Below, in pieces: positions 16,658-25,842 of a stretch of 64,000 nt of DNA. The DNA lies in contig OZ242042.1 of assembly GCA_965204905.1 (NCBI GenBank), positions 3,286,001 to 3,350,000 on the forward strand, given 5' to 3'. A program made the translations under genes and the position numbers. The notes under the pieces were generated by a model. It worked only from the letters and a program-made list of their open reading frames with translations, did not search any database and was not told the origin of the DNA. This DNA is from Bin87 sp965204905. GTDB lineage: Bacteria; Chloroflexota; Dehalococcoidia; Lucifugimonadales; UBA3495. Position 1 is the stretch's first letter. Every line of letters starts with the position of its first letter.

Positions 16658-16978
16658 CTAGGCTCCCGGTGGGCGGTAGTTGACGGTTTTGTTGACCGCA
16701 GCGTCGATTTCCTCGGGGGTGATCAGCTGGACGGTGCTGATGCTGAGCGCGCCGCCGGCGGTGATGACCAGGGATACGGCCGCCGCCGTGGTGGCGTCGG
16801 GCAGGTCGAAGACCATGTATAGGTCGGCGCCGCCGAAGGCGTAGTAGAACGCCTCCAACGCTCCGCCCTGCTCTTTGGCGAGATCGTCAAAGACCTGGCG
16901 ACGCGCGGTGCCGCCCTCTTTGAGCAGACCCTGCATTCCGGTTGACGTGTAGTTGGCCTGGTAGAGGTATTTGGGCAT
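16658..16978 (-). CDS. GYD domain protein
   Basis: 106 residues from ATG 16978 (MPKYLYQANYTSTGMQGLLK). The size and layout fit GYD-domain proteins: GGTARRQVFDDLAKEQGG, then AFYYAFGGADLYMVFDLPD (the FGxYD-like strand) and a C-terminal strand pair GGALSISTVQLIT. These are dimeric alpha/beta barrel-like proteins of unknown function that are often near oxidoreductases. It lies between DUF3500 and the ThDP gene on the same strand. Confidence 0.8.
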   Translation of the reverse strand: MPKYLYQANYTSTGMQGLLKEGGTARRQVFDDLAKEQGGALEAFYYAFGGADLYMVFDLPDATTAAAVSLVITAGGALSISTVQLITPEEIDAAVNKTVNYRPPGA

Positions 16979-17027
16979 TATGGGTTCTCCAAATTGTCGT
17001 GTTTCCGACGCAAGACTACGGTTGTGG

Positions 17028-18023
17028 TCAGAGGACGTGGTACATGAGGCGGTGGTCGCGGAGGACGTCGGCGGCGAAGTCGTTTTCGACGTCGCGCCAG
17101 ACGGAGTGGATGTGGTTGGCCTCGTTCTGGATGTTGTCGAACTCGACGATGAAGTGGCCGCCGTGGATGCGATAGTAGTGGTCGCGCCCACGGTCCAGGC
17201 CACCGGCCCAGACCAGGCGGAAATCGTCGATGCCGGACTCGCGGATGGCGGCCATGCGCTGCTCGGCGATGGGAGCCGGCACGCCGTTGACGTACTCGGC
17301 GATGAGGGTCATCAGGATTTCCTGCTGGGTGCCGTTCATCTCGCGGGCGGCGAGTCCTTCGTCGTTGTGGACGGGCTGCTTGCTGGTGTTGTAGCCGAGG
17401 ATGTCCCAGGGGGCCTTGTCGTGGATGACGGCCTTGCCGCGCTGGCCGGCGTCCAGGGATCCCATCAGTTCGACGGCCAGGTCTTCGCGGCGGCCCAGGA
17501 TGCGGAGGCCCTCCTTGGGTCCTTTGCGTACCTCGGCGGGGTTAGCGCCCAGGAAGAGCGGCGTTACGGCGATTACCTGGTCGCCCCAAACGCTGTAGTG
17601 GACGGACAAGTGATGTCCCTCGACGCGCCAGCCCCAGGGGTCGGGACGGCCCGGGTCGCCGAAGACGGTCCAGTAGTAGAGCTCGGGATCGCGCACAAAG
17701 GTCACCTGGTTCCATTCCTGTTCCAGGGGGCCGAGGACGAGTTCGTGCTCGATGATGAGGTTGGCCTGGCGGTTGGTCTCATCGGTGAGGCCGGTGGCGA
17801 GGAGTTCCAGGGCCAGCGCGCGCTGGTGTTCGGTCATGTCGCGCAGGGGCAGGCCGTGGCGGTTGAGCGGCGGGTAGTACCAGAAGATGCGCTCGCCGTC
17901 GAGGTAGTGGTAGGTGGCCTTATCACGCTGTTTGCTGTCCAGGCTGGCAACCCAGCGGCGGGCGGAGTCCACCATGGCAGCGGATACTTTGGCGTGGGGG
18001 TGCGTGAGGCGCGCTTCAGTCAT
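17028..18023 (-). CDS. DUF3500 domain protein
   Basis: 331 residues covering a full DUF3500 domain. Features include a C-terminal VWAGGLDRGRDHYYRIHGGH followed by FIVEFDNIQNEANHIHSVWR. This histidine/aspartate-rich end is the most conserved part of the family and looks like a metal site. The N-terminal YHYLDGERIFWYYPPLNRHG is also typical. The function of DUF3500 is unknown. It is 49 bases upstream of the GYD gene and may be co-transcribed with it. Confidence 0.82.
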   Translation of the reverse strand: MTEARLTHPHAKVSAAMVDSARRWVASLDSKQRDKATYHYLDGERIFWYYPPLNRHGLPLRDMTEHQRALALELLATGLTDETNRQANLIIEHELVLGPLEQEWNQVTFVRDPELYYWTVFGDPGRPDPWGWRVEGHHLSVHYSVWGDQVIAVTPLFLGANPAEVRKGPKEGLRILGRREDLAVELMGSLDAGQRGKAVIHDKAPWDILGYNTSKQPVHNDEGLAAREMNGTQQEILMTLIAEYVNGVPAPIAEQRMAAIRESGIDDFRLVWAGGLDRGRDHYYRIHGGHFIVEFDNIQNEANHIHSVWRDVENDFAADVLRDHRLMYHVL

Positions 18024-18105
18024 CGCGGATGACCTCCTGATGCTTATGTTGGGTTGGAATGGCCGAAGTGTATGGTTGGCAGCGCGGGAGTGTCAAGAAA
18101 GGGCG

Positions 18106-18144
18106 GCCCCTCACCCCAGCCCTCTCCCACCAGGGGAGAGGGGG
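18106..18144. repeat. Second copy of the CCCTCACCCCAGCCCTCTCC hairpin
   Basis: CCCCTCACCCCAGCCCTCTC, then CCACCAGGGGAGAGGGGG. CCTCTCCC pairs with GGGAGAGG. It sits just after the stop of the 18153 gene on the minus strand, so it could act as its terminator. Confidence 0.6.
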
Positions 18145-18152
18145 CCATTCGA

Positions 18153-18974
18153 CTACGCTCTGCGTTCCAGGTTGCGGATGGCTTCCTCGATGCGGCGGAC
18201 CTGCTCGGTGTCGCCGGAGGAGAGGCGGTAGCAGCGGTCGAGGTAGAGCTGGGCAAGCTGGGCCGCGACGGGGCCGGTGTCGCCGGCGTTGGCGACCAGG
18301 GCGCCGATGCTGAATTCGTCGGGCAGGTGGCGTCCCAGGGCGGTCATCTCGGCGGTAATGTCGGCGATGGCCGCGGCGTCGTTGCCCTCCTGGGCGAAGC
18401 GCAGACGACCGAGGAGACGGCCCATTTCGGCCAGGCGGTCGCCCTCGCTCATGAAACTCCACAACACTTCGTTGACGCCGAGGCCCTGGGTGTCGCCGTC
18501 GTCGGGGTCGGACGCGCCGGCGGGCTGGCCGGGAGCGCCCAGGGCGATGGCAGCGTCATCGGCGGGGATGGACGGGGAAACGCCGGCCGCCTCGTTCCAG
18601 GCATCGGAGTATTCCTGCACGGCGCTGGCGACGGATTCCATCATGCGGGGCAGGTCATAGGAGAACATGCTGCCGCCATAAACCAGATCGTCGTTGCGCA
18701 GGTTGGCAAGCTGGACCAGCCGGTCGTAGCCGCCCTCGACGAGCTCGGACATGGGCGGCATGGCGAAGGCGGCGAAGTTGGCCAGGGGGCCGGTGTCGCC
18801 GCTGCCCAGGTGGGCGGCCAGGAATGGCGGCACGTACTTGGTGAGGTCGGCGGTGATGGGCAGGGTGACGATGTAGGTGCCGTACACGTGGTCGGGTTCG
18901 GTGTCCACGCGGAAGTAGAGCAGGGCGTGGCCGCGAGGTCGGGAGGGGTCGCCGATTTCAAACTGTATGTCCAT
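18153..18974 (-). CDS. Conserved hypothetical protein
   Basis: 273 residues from ATG 18974 (MDIQFEIGDPSRPRGHALLY). A longer frame to 19025 lacks a plausible start context. I do not recognise a family. The N-terminal half is alpha/beta with ALLYFRVDTEPDHVYGTYIV and NLRNDDLVYGGSMFSYDLPR. The middle is alanine/aspartate-rich and disordered-looking (about residues 125-160). The C-terminal third is helical, with YRLSSGDTEQVRRIEEAIRN. There is no signal peptide or membrane span. It lies 129 bases upstream of DUF3500 on the same strand. Confidence 0.65.
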   Translation of the reverse strand: MDIQFEIGDPSRPRGHALLYFRVDTEPDHVYGTYIVTLPITADLTKYVPPFLAAHLGSGDTGPLANFAAFAMPPMSELVEGGYDRLVQLANLRNDDLVYGGSMFSYDLPRMMESVASAVQEYSDAWNEAAGVSPSIPADDAAIALGAPGQPAGASDPDDGDTQGLGVNEVLWSFMSEGDRLAEMGRLLGRLRFAQEGNDAAAIADITAEMTALGRHLPDEFSIGALVANAGDTGPVAAQLAQLYLDRCYRLSSGDTEQVRRIEEAIRNLERRA

Positions 18975-19159
18975 GTATTGAGTATAGATTAGGTTGGCAG
19001 GGATGGCAAAGATGGCGGCCCGCATAGATCACTTGTAAGTACCGGCAGCCCCGAATCTGTCAAGTAGCGATACGTATTCTTTAATCTTGTCTGGAGATTT
19101 GCGTTACTCGACTGATTCAGCCGACAGGTTGATGCGCCAACTGCGGGCGTAAGCGGCGG

Positions 19160-20299
19160 TCAGAGGATTGGGTAAGCGCCGGCGAAGTTGTGAGGATTTC
19201 GCAATATGTATCTTCGGCCTTCGCGGTAAATATCGCCGTCTATGCTGATTTGGATCCCATCCCGAAAGGCTCGCCATACCTCATCATAATCCGCGCTTTG
19301 GAACTGCACCTGTAATGCTACCGGGCGATCGTCAAGTTCGCATACCACTACGGAATGACCATCGAACTCCTCCCGACGTTGGCGATCCAATCCAACAATC
19401 TCGCCGACGACATGGGCATCGGTAAATGGGCTGTTTTGGCGCAGCAACTGCGCCCCTTGAGTGAAAACATCCGCTGTGCTCTCAGCAAATTGGAATTCCC
19501 CATGGTGAGCATCCGCAGGCCGTACTGCTGCCCATGAAAGGCTGACTCCAATACCGTGGCCCCGGCGAGCCAAATCCGCTACCGCGTCGCAAAAATTGGC
19601 GCTGACTCCTTGCGATGGGGCTGCATCAAACACGTCCGCTATGGCTTTTCCGCTAATCACCGCTGCCGCCGTTCGGTCTGCTTCTCGCAATCCGTTGTGC
19701 AGGGCGATGGTAGCCTGCCGAGGGAAAGGAGCGCGGAAGGCGTCGCCCAGATCCTCTTGCACCCCGTAGCCGGTCGGCACTTCCGAATGCAGGGTCAGCT
19801 CAGGACCGGCTTCATATCCGGGCAGTGGCCGCACGCTCCGCACGTAGTCGGTAACCTGGCCGCTGGCACGTCCGCGATACACCGCCTGCCCCGGATGCTC
19901 GGCAGCGCGCGCCGCGGCTGCCATCAGGTCGCGCGCCCTGGTGAGAAATTCCACACTGTCGCCGAGAGTCCAGCCGGATTGCCCGACGCCGTTCAAAGGC
20001 CGCAACCGGATGACGTCGGCGCCGGCGCCGACCAAGTCGTAATAGATCTCCAACTGAGAACGTTCCTCAATTTCTGAGAGGAGCGCCACTGCCTCGGAAA
20101 TCCGCACGGCATAAGCGTCGGATTGCTCGCGCAGCGGTATCAATATCTCGTTGACTTGCTCCCCGCGCGTGGCAGACCACACCATAATTCGATCACGCCA
20201 GACATCCTCCTGGACCCAATCGTGAGTTTGGAGGTAAGCGCGCAACCGATCCGGGGACACCCGCCGCAATGCTGCCGCATCCCTGATTTGCACGTCCAT
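19160..20299 (-). CDS. Uncharacterised protein at the end of a restriction-modification operon
   Basis: 379 residues with no family I recognise. The start MDVQIRDAAALRRVSPDRLR is followed by AYLQTHDWVQEDVWRDRIMV, a helical domain with LIPLREQSDAYAVRISEAVA, and a second alpha/beta part rich in Asp/Arg: VCELDDRPVALQVQFQSADY. There is no transmembrane segment. It is the last gene of a four-gene minus-strand operon (hsdR, hsdMS, DUF4365-like, this), 12 bases after its neighbour, so it is probably a defence accessory. GC and length give no sign of truncation. Confidence 0.6.
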   Translation of the reverse strand: MDVQIRDAAALRRVSPDRLRAYLQTHDWVQEDVWRDRIMVWSATRGEQVNEILIPLREQSDAYAVRISEAVALLSEIEERSQLEIYYDLVGAGADVIRLRPLNGVGQSGWTLGDSVEFLTRARDLMAAAARAAEHPGQAVYRGRASGQVTDYVRSVRPLPGYEAGPELTLHSEVPTGYGVQEDLGDAFRAPFPRQATIALHNGLREADRTAAAVISGKAIADVFDAAPSQGVSANFCDAVADLARRGHGIGVSLSWAAVRPADAHHGEFQFAESTADVFTQGAQLLRQNSPFTDAHVVGEIVGLDRQRREEFDGHSVVVCELDDRPVALQVQFQSADYDEVWRAFRDGIQISIDGDIYREGRRYILRNPHNFAGAYPIL

Positions 20300-20311
20300 C
20301 GCAAAACTCCG

Positions 20312-20782
20312 TTACCCAATCAACTGTCGGAACATGTCATGCAACCCATTTTGGTCAAACACGTTTGTCAAAGGAACTGAAACTCGGACGGTTGACGAGT
20401 TGGATGAGACCGGCAAGCCCATTAGCGGAACCCAGTAAGCGCATTTACGCAGGCAAAGTTCGTCCTCACTTTGAGCCAGCCATTCATCTGCATCATCTGG
20501 CATGATAAATAATATTAGCACACGCGGTAGGTCATCATCTAAAATCAGCCGATTATAGTCCTCTACACGGAGGTCATAGCGGATGTCGCCGCCGGAAACC
20601 GTATAGCGGGTGGTCGATTTGAGTTGAAAATCAATCCGATTTACACCTCTGGAAGGACGACGAATCGTTCCGTCAACTCCATGTTCGTCAACGGTCCAGA
20701 CAGCCAAGTTGAAGCCTGTGCGGAATATTACAGACCGCACGTAGGACAGGGACAGCTGCTCCTGTACGAAGTTGGGCGACAT
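20312..20782 (-). CDS. DUF4365-like predicted nuclease
   Basis: 156 residues from ATG 20782 (MSPNFVQEQLSLSYVRSVIF); an in-frame TTG at 20857, only 5 bases after the hsdMS stop, is an alternative giving 181 residues. The segment HGVDGTIRRP followed by NRIDFQLKSTTRY places D, D and K as in the PD-(D/E)XK fold of DUF4365 proteins. These proteins recur in defence loci. It sits between the fused M-S subunit and the unknown 379-residue gene, on the same strand. The plus-strand readings here are shadows. Confidence 0.68.
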   Translation of the reverse strand: MSPNFVQEQLSLSYVRSVIFRTGFNLAVWTVDEHGVDGTIRRPSRGVNRIDFQLKSTTRYTVSGGDIRYDLRVEDYNRLILDDDLPRVLILFIMPDDADEWLAQSEDELCLRKCAYWVPLMGLPVSSNSSTVRVSVPLTNVFDQNGLHDMFRQLIG

Positions 20783-20861
20783 TGGGCGATCCACTGAAAG
20801 GGCGGTAATTAGTATCACGTTTTGGGCAATTGTAACAAACGGAACTTCGGTTCGCAATCTC

Positions 20862-23390
20862 TCAGCCGCCGCCCCACGCCTGCCCCACTGCCGCCGCGAT
20901 GCGGGCCTCCATCCGCTGCGCCAGCTCGCGGTTGGCGGAGACCAACGCCTGCTCCGCCTCGATCTCGGCTACGATGGCCTGCTGGGTTGCCAGCGGCGGC
21001 AGGGGAATCCGCAACGTTTTCAAGGTCTGCATACTGAGAATATTCATCGTTCCCCCATGCGACACAGCGTGCATCTGGGAGACAGTAAAGTCCTGAGCGA
21101 AAAGGTGCGCGAAAAATTCGGGTGTCATCTTCTGCGGATCCAACGTGATCTTGACCAAGCGCGGATTGATGACGCCTGGCTCATGGTCATCCGGAACGAT
21201 CAAAGTCTTCCCGTACGTTCCGACCAAACTGACCAACACATCACCAGTTTGAACCTTGCAATTCTCCAACTCCCGGTATTTCTCGTCGTCGATGTAGTAA
21301 TCACCAAAGTAAGCGTCCCCACGTATCACTTGTTCTTGACCATATACCTTGTACCCAACGGGGACGTAACAGTCTTTCTTCAGAGCAGAACCGAACGGAC
21401 CTGCTTTGAAGCTATACGGGGTGCTCGCAATCAAGTCCGAGATGCCCGCCAGCGGCCACTCCGGGTCAATCGCAATCCGCGGACGCCAGTTGTCAACCAC
21501 CGCACGCGCGCCGTCTATCACCCGCTGGTAGCCCTCAATCTCGGCGACGATCTCGCGCTGCACTTCCAGCGGCGGCAGGGGGATTTCCAAGTCAGCAAAT
21601 TTGGTCTTTGTGATCTCTTTGTAAGTCGCACCACTGGCCTTTGCCTGCATTTCGGGCACCAGCGCGGTAACTGCCAAAGCTACGTACTCAGCCATCGCTC
21701 GGCTGGTGTCTGCAATTACAATGTTCTTGAAACCCTGGTTGGTGGCCAAGGGGATGCGGTTGACCCCGACACGACCGATGGTCGCCCTGGACGACACCAC
21801 CACCGAGTTGGGCGGGATGACTTTAGCAGCCGAGTGCGCTAGGCCCGCTTCGGTTATGGTGCGCTCAGTCTCGGTGATCTCCGTGATTAGATCTTCGGGC
21901 GGCAAGTCCACCAGTGTTATCCAGCTAATCCCGCCATTCCAATACTCGGGAACATCTGACTTGGGAGTACCACCGCTAACTACGTCAAACAATCCTGGCG
22001 TACCCAACTTCACCATTGGATGAATCGTCGAGGTTCCTGTGGTCCGACTGTACCGCTCGCCGCTCAGGTTGTACCCGCTGTCGGCGGCAATTTCACCCTT
22101 GGCTACTACACAGCCCAGCGTGGGCTTGTATTCGCTGGGGGCATCGCACTCTCGAAGCCGCCGCAGGTACTCGGCGATATCGTCAGCGACGGCGGGCAGG
22201 TCATCCTGGCTGATGGGGCGGCGTTGAGCACCCAGGTCGTAGCCGTCGTTCTCAACTTTGAAGAAGGCTACGTGGTCCGTTTTCGGCGCCAGCACCTTGT
22301 CCAGTATCAGGATGGACGTCTTGACGCCGCTGTAGGGGTTGAACACGCCGCCGGGCAGGGAGATTACCGCCACCAGGCTCTCGTCCAGCAGGAAACGCCG
22401 CAACTGCCGGTAAGCGTTCTGGCTTTGGAAGATGATGCCCTCCGGCACGATGATGCCGGCCCGCCCGTGCTCGTTCAGATGCGACGCGATGTAATCTACA
22501 AACAGCACTTCCGCCCGCCTCGCGGGAACCCGAAACCTGCTGTGGGGCTTGATGCCGCCCTTCGGCGTCATGAACGGCGGGTTGGCAAGCATGACGTCGG
22601 CGTACTCGTTCCAGTGGTCCGTACTGGTCAGCGTATCGTAGTTGGAGATGTTGGGGGCCTTGTTCTGCGTGTGCAGGTACATATTGGCCATGGCCAGTTT
22701 CGTCATTTCGGGCGAAATGTCGTAACCCTTCAGGTTGTCGGCGAGCCGGGTGAGGTCGGGAGTGGACAGCGTGGTGCCGCCGCCCGGCAACTCGTGCCGG
22801 CTTTTGACGTGCTGGTAGGCCGACACCAGGAATCCGGCGGTGCCGCAGGCCGGGTCAATGATTACCTCGTGCTTCTGTGGGTTGATGATGTTCACGATGA
22901 AGTCGATGATGTGGCGGGGAGTGCGGAACTGGCCGGCGTCGGCCTGCGCCTCGGCGGTTTTCAGCAGGTACTCGTAAGCGTCGCCCAGCTTCTCGCTGTC
23001 GTCGTACACCATGCGGTCCATGGTGTTCAGAAAGAGCGCCAGCGTCCGGTGGTCGCCGTAGGGAACCACGGCGTCCTTGAAGATCTCGCGGAACACGGCC
23101 GGCATGGTCTCCGACTCGCGCAGCGCGCTGAGGCCGGCGCGATAGAGTTCGCTGCGTTGGGCGTCGTCCAGCCGGCGGCTCATCACGTTGGTCCAGTCGT
23201 ACTTTTCCAGGTCGCCGGCGAAGTAGTGGCGTTGGCCGCCCAGCGTCGCGGCCTGCTCATCGTCGTCGCTCATAAACTTGTAGGTCAGGGCCAGGGTAAT
23301 CTGCTGGCACTGCATCATGGGAACTGGTATCTGGCCGACCAGCGTGTTCCGGGCGTCGTCGATGATTTTCCTGGTGTCGTTGCTCAGCAT
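20862..23390 (-). CDS. Type I restriction-modification fused methylase-specificity subunit (HsdM-HsdS)
   Basis: 842 residues. The N-terminal half is an N6-adenine methylase: VIIDPACGTAGFLVSAYQHV (SAM motif I, about residue 180) and MLANPPFMTPKGGIKPHS (NPPF catalytic motif), preceded by a helical HsdM_N domain. The second half, from about 450, is an HsdS with two target-recognition domains, each followed by a conserved coil: IPLPPLEVQREIVAEIEGYQ and IPLPPLATQQAIVAEIEAEQ. M and S are usually separate genes; here one polypeptide holds both. HsdR is 21 bases upstream. Confidence 0.88.
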   Translation of the reverse strand: MLSNDTRKIIDDARNTLVGQIPVPMMQCQQITLALTYKFMSDDDEQAATLGGQRHYFAGDLEKYDWTNVMSRRLDDAQRSELYRAGLSALRESETMPAVFREIFKDAVVPYGDHRTLALFLNTMDRMVYDDSEKLGDAYEYLLKTAEAQADAGQFRTPRHIIDFIVNIINPQKHEVIIDPACGTAGFLVSAYQHVKSRHELPGGGTTLSTPDLTRLADNLKGYDISPEMTKLAMANMYLHTQNKAPNISNYDTLTSTDHWNEYADVMLANPPFMTPKGGIKPHSRFRVPARRAEVLFVDYIASHLNEHGRAGIIVPEGIIFQSQNAYRQLRRFLLDESLVAVISLPGGVFNPYSGVKTSILILDKVLAPKTDHVAFFKVENDGYDLGAQRRPISQDDLPAVADDIAEYLRRLRECDAPSEYKPTLGCVVAKGEIAADSGYNLSGERYSRTTGTSTIHPMVKLGTPGLFDVVSGGTPKSDVPEYWNGGISWITLVDLPPEDLITEITETERTITEAGLAHSAAKVIPPNSVVVSSRATIGRVGVNRIPLATNQGFKNIVIADTSRAMAEYVALAVTALVPEMQAKASGATYKEITKTKFADLEIPLPPLEVQREIVAEIEGYQRVIDGARAVVDNWRPRIAIDPEWPLAGISDLIASTPYSFKAGPFGSALKKDCYVPVGYKVYGQEQVIRGDAYFGDYYIDDEKYRELENCKVQTGDVLVSLVGTYGKTLIVPDDHEPGVINPRLVKITLDPQKMTPEFFAHLFAQDFTVSQMHAVSHGGTMNILSMQTLKTLRIPLPPLATQQAIVAEIEAEQALVSANRELAQRMEARIAAAVGQAWGGG

Positions 23391-23411
23391 GGTTGGGGTT
23401 CTCCGCGGGGG

Positions 23412-25583
23412 CTAGGCAGCCCGCCAGTCCAGGTTTCTGACGTAATCCGGTATCGCCTCCCGGTGTTCCGGCGGCACCTGGGCGTACTGCCTGATGGTGA
23501 TGGCGTTGCCGAGGGCGCTGTATTCACGGCTGTCGATGGCGCGGCGGGTTGCCTCGTCAGTGGCGTACGCTTCGAACAGCCGTTGAGCGTTTTCCCGCTG
23601 GTAGGGGTCTGTAATTGGATGCAGCTCCAGGTAGGTCTCAAATGCTTGCGCCAGCGTTGTGTTGTAGGCTTCACGCTGCTCCAGTATGGTGGAGCGGGCA
23701 GTGATGGCGCCGTCGGCGGTCATGGACAGCCCGGTGATGGACTCGGTTTGGTCTCTGCCGTGGCGGATGTACGCCAGCCGGGGAGTTGCGGGCCCGGGAG
23801 ATGCGCCGGTTGTACCGCCCGGTGAGCCTTGCGGAGCTTTCAGCGGTTCGTCGTCGTACAGGCGGCCCTCGCCGAAGTACTCGCATACGCCAAAGTAGTC
23901 GATGATGCGGAACTGCTCTTTGGGACGCGCGCCAACCCGGTCCCTGACCAGTTGGTCAGTGAAGTTTTCGCTGTAGTCATACCTTCGAGCGCCGCGGCCT
24001 TTCATTTGGATGTAGTCCGTGGGAGATTTGACCGGGCGGCAAAACCCCAGGTTCAGCAGGTCGGGGCAGTCATAACCGGTGGTCATCATGGCGACGGTTA
24101 CGCACACCCGGGTTTTGTCAGTTTTGTAGCCGGGGTTGGTCGAATCCGAACCGTTCAGGCCGTCCTGATTGGCAAAGGCCCGCCCCATTTCGGTGGCGCG
24201 GTCCACGTCGTGAGTGATCTGCACCGCGAAATCTGATCGGTACTTTCCCGGCCACCGTTCTTCGGCGACCTTGTTGAGCTCATTTGTCAACTGCGCGGCT
24301 TGCGCACGGTTCACGCAGTAGATGATGCCTTTGCCGATGATGTTGGTCTCCGGCTCGCGCAGGGCCAGGTCGATGTAACGCTCGGCAAATTCGCGGTTGG
24401 TGCCTGGCGACAGGAACGTGCGGCCGTAGTCCTTCTCGTGAAATTCGAGGCTGACGTCCTCGCCCGTCTCATAGTCCTCGACCGTCACCTGAAACCCGTC
24501 GTCGGACATCAGCTGGGCGGTAACGTCGGTCCTCACGTCAAGGGCGTGGGGCATCACCAAATACCCGTCGGCGGCGGCCCGATCCATGGGGTACTCGAAG
24601 GTCGGTTCCCCAGGCGTCAGGCCAAATGCGTAGTAAGTATCTCGCAAACTGCGCGCTTCCCGTCCGGCGGCGGACGCTGCGTCGTCAGGGTCGCCGACCG
24701 TGAGGTACTGCCGAGGCGTCGCCGTCAGTCCGACCTTGTCGCAGTTGAAGGCGTCGAACACGTCCCGGTGCCTGGGGCCGCTGATGCTGCGGTGGGCCTC
24801 GTCAGAGACGATCAGTTGGAACCATTCCGGCGGGATCGGCTCGCCGTGGCTGGTGGCGGCATTGATGGCCTGAACGGTGGCGACCATGATGGGAGCCGAC
24901 CAGTCATCATCACGGTCGCGGTACCCAACCACCCGGTATTGGCCTTCGAGCGCCCGATCCAAGTCTGATACGGCTTGCTGGTAAAGTTCGTCGCGGTCCA
25001 CGAGGAAAAGGATCCGTTCAGCGACGCCAGCTTGGAGGTACAGCCGGCAAATTGCAGCCGCTACCGTAGTCTTGCCGGTTCCGGTCGCCATCTCCAGGAG
25101 GAAACCCTGGCGTCCCGCTTTGGCGGATGCCTGCACTGCTCTGACGGCTGCCAGTTGGTAGGGCCGCATGGCTCGCGTCCGCAGGAAGTTTTCGCCCACC
25201 GGTGTGTCCCACAGGGGAGAGCGGTCAGCGACTGCCTGCTGCCCGATCTTGTCAAGTTCGTCCAGTCTCGGCAAGGCCATGATGCGGGTCGGGTTGCCCG
25301 AGTCGGTCACCCAGTGATAGTGCAGGTCGCCGTTGGACAGAAACACATGCCTGACGCCGATGCTGATGGCGTATTCACGCGCCTGCTCCTTGCCGGACAA
25401 CGGCGGTATCTCGGCGCGCTTCGCTTCCAGCAACGCGACGGCTTGGCCCCCGCCGTCAAACCCCAGGTAGTCCGCGAAGCCTGTTCCGCTGCGGCGGCCA
25501 GTGAGCGCTTCTTCACGGTAATTCCAACCGGCGGCCTCAATCATGCGAGTGATATTTTCTCGCGTTCGACGTTCTGGTGTCAT
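23412..25583 (-). CDS. hsdR: Type I restriction endonuclease R subunit (EcoEI-like HsdR)
   Basis: 723 residues from ATG 25583 (MTPERRTRENITRMIEAAGW), the usual HsdR opening; an in-frame ATG at 25631 would add 16 residues. The nuclease core is visible as FADYLGFDGG and AVALLEAKRAEIP (D...ExK). Helicase motifs: MATGTGKTTVAAAICRLYLQ (I), VSDEAHRSISG (DEAH), LTATP (III) and QMKGRGARRYD (VI). It would cut and translocate unmodified DNA in complex with the adjacent HsdM-S fusion. First gene of the operon. Confidence 0.88.
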   Translation of the reverse strand: MTPERRTRENITRMIEAAGWNYREEALTGRRSGTGFADYLGFDGGGQAVALLEAKRAEIPPLSGKEQAREYAISIGVRHVFLSNGDLHYHWVTDSGNPTRIMALPRLDELDKIGQQAVADRSPLWDTPVGENFLRTRAMRPYQLAAVRAVQASAKAGRQGFLLEMATGTGKTTVAAAICRLYLQAGVAERILFLVDRDELYQQAVSDLDRALEGQYRVVGYRDRDDDWSAPIMVATVQAINAATSHGEPIPPEWFQLIVSDEAHRSISGPRHRDVFDAFNCDKVGLTATPRQYLTVGDPDDAASAAGREARSLRDTYYAFGLTPGEPTFEYPMDRAAADGYLVMPHALDVRTDVTAQLMSDDGFQVTVEDYETGEDVSLEFHEKDYGRTFLSPGTNREFAERYIDLALREPETNIIGKGIIYCVNRAQAAQLTNELNKVAEERWPGKYRSDFAVQITHDVDRATEMGRAFANQDGLNGSDSTNPGYKTDKTRVCVTVAMMTTGYDCPDLLNLGFCRPVKSPTDYIQMKGRGARRYDYSENFTDQLVRDRVGARPKEQFRIIDYFGVCEYFGEGRLYDDEPLKAPQGSPGGTTGASPGPATPRLAYIRHGRDQTESITGLSMTADGAITARSTILEQREAYNTTLAQAFETYLELHPITDPYQRENAQRLFEAYATDEATRRAIDSREYSALGNAITIRQYAQVPPEHREAIPDYVRNLDWRAA

Positions 25584-25762
25584 TACACTTGTCTTTCTTT
25601 CCGAATGGGCGCTGCCGGTAATCGTAGCCATTGATCCATTCTACGAACGGCGTTTTGGACAATATACCGGAAATCCGGCAATTTGACCCCGCTTGACTCC
25701 GCGCCTTGCCTTGCAAGGAGAGCGCTCAAAAATTGAACTATTTTTGCGAGACAGCGCCGCTA

Positions 25763-25791
25763 TTGCGCTCTTACGTTCTGTATGGTATAAA
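25763..25791 (+). promoter_or_regulatory. Sigma70-like promoter for comM
   Basis: TTGCGC (25763-25768) and TATAAA (25786-25791) are 17 bases apart, in an AT-rich stretch 52 bases before the start. Confidence 0.6.
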
Positions 25792-25842
25792 TTCGGAAAA
25801 TTTGTTCGCTATGCGGTTCGCGAGGACGTACAAGGAGTCGAT

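Noticed and set aside
15029..16822. A 597-codon plus-strand ORF
   Set aside because: It is the antisense shadow of the ThDP enzyme; low-complexity, no domain.
22020..23825. A 601-codon plus-strand ORF
   Set aside because: Antisense shadow of the HsdM-HsdS fusion and HsdR end; composition is that of reverse-read coding DNA.
25583..25631. The earlier start for HsdR at 25631
   Set aside because: The protein from 25583 begins with the usual HsdR N-terminus; the extra 16 residues are not typical.
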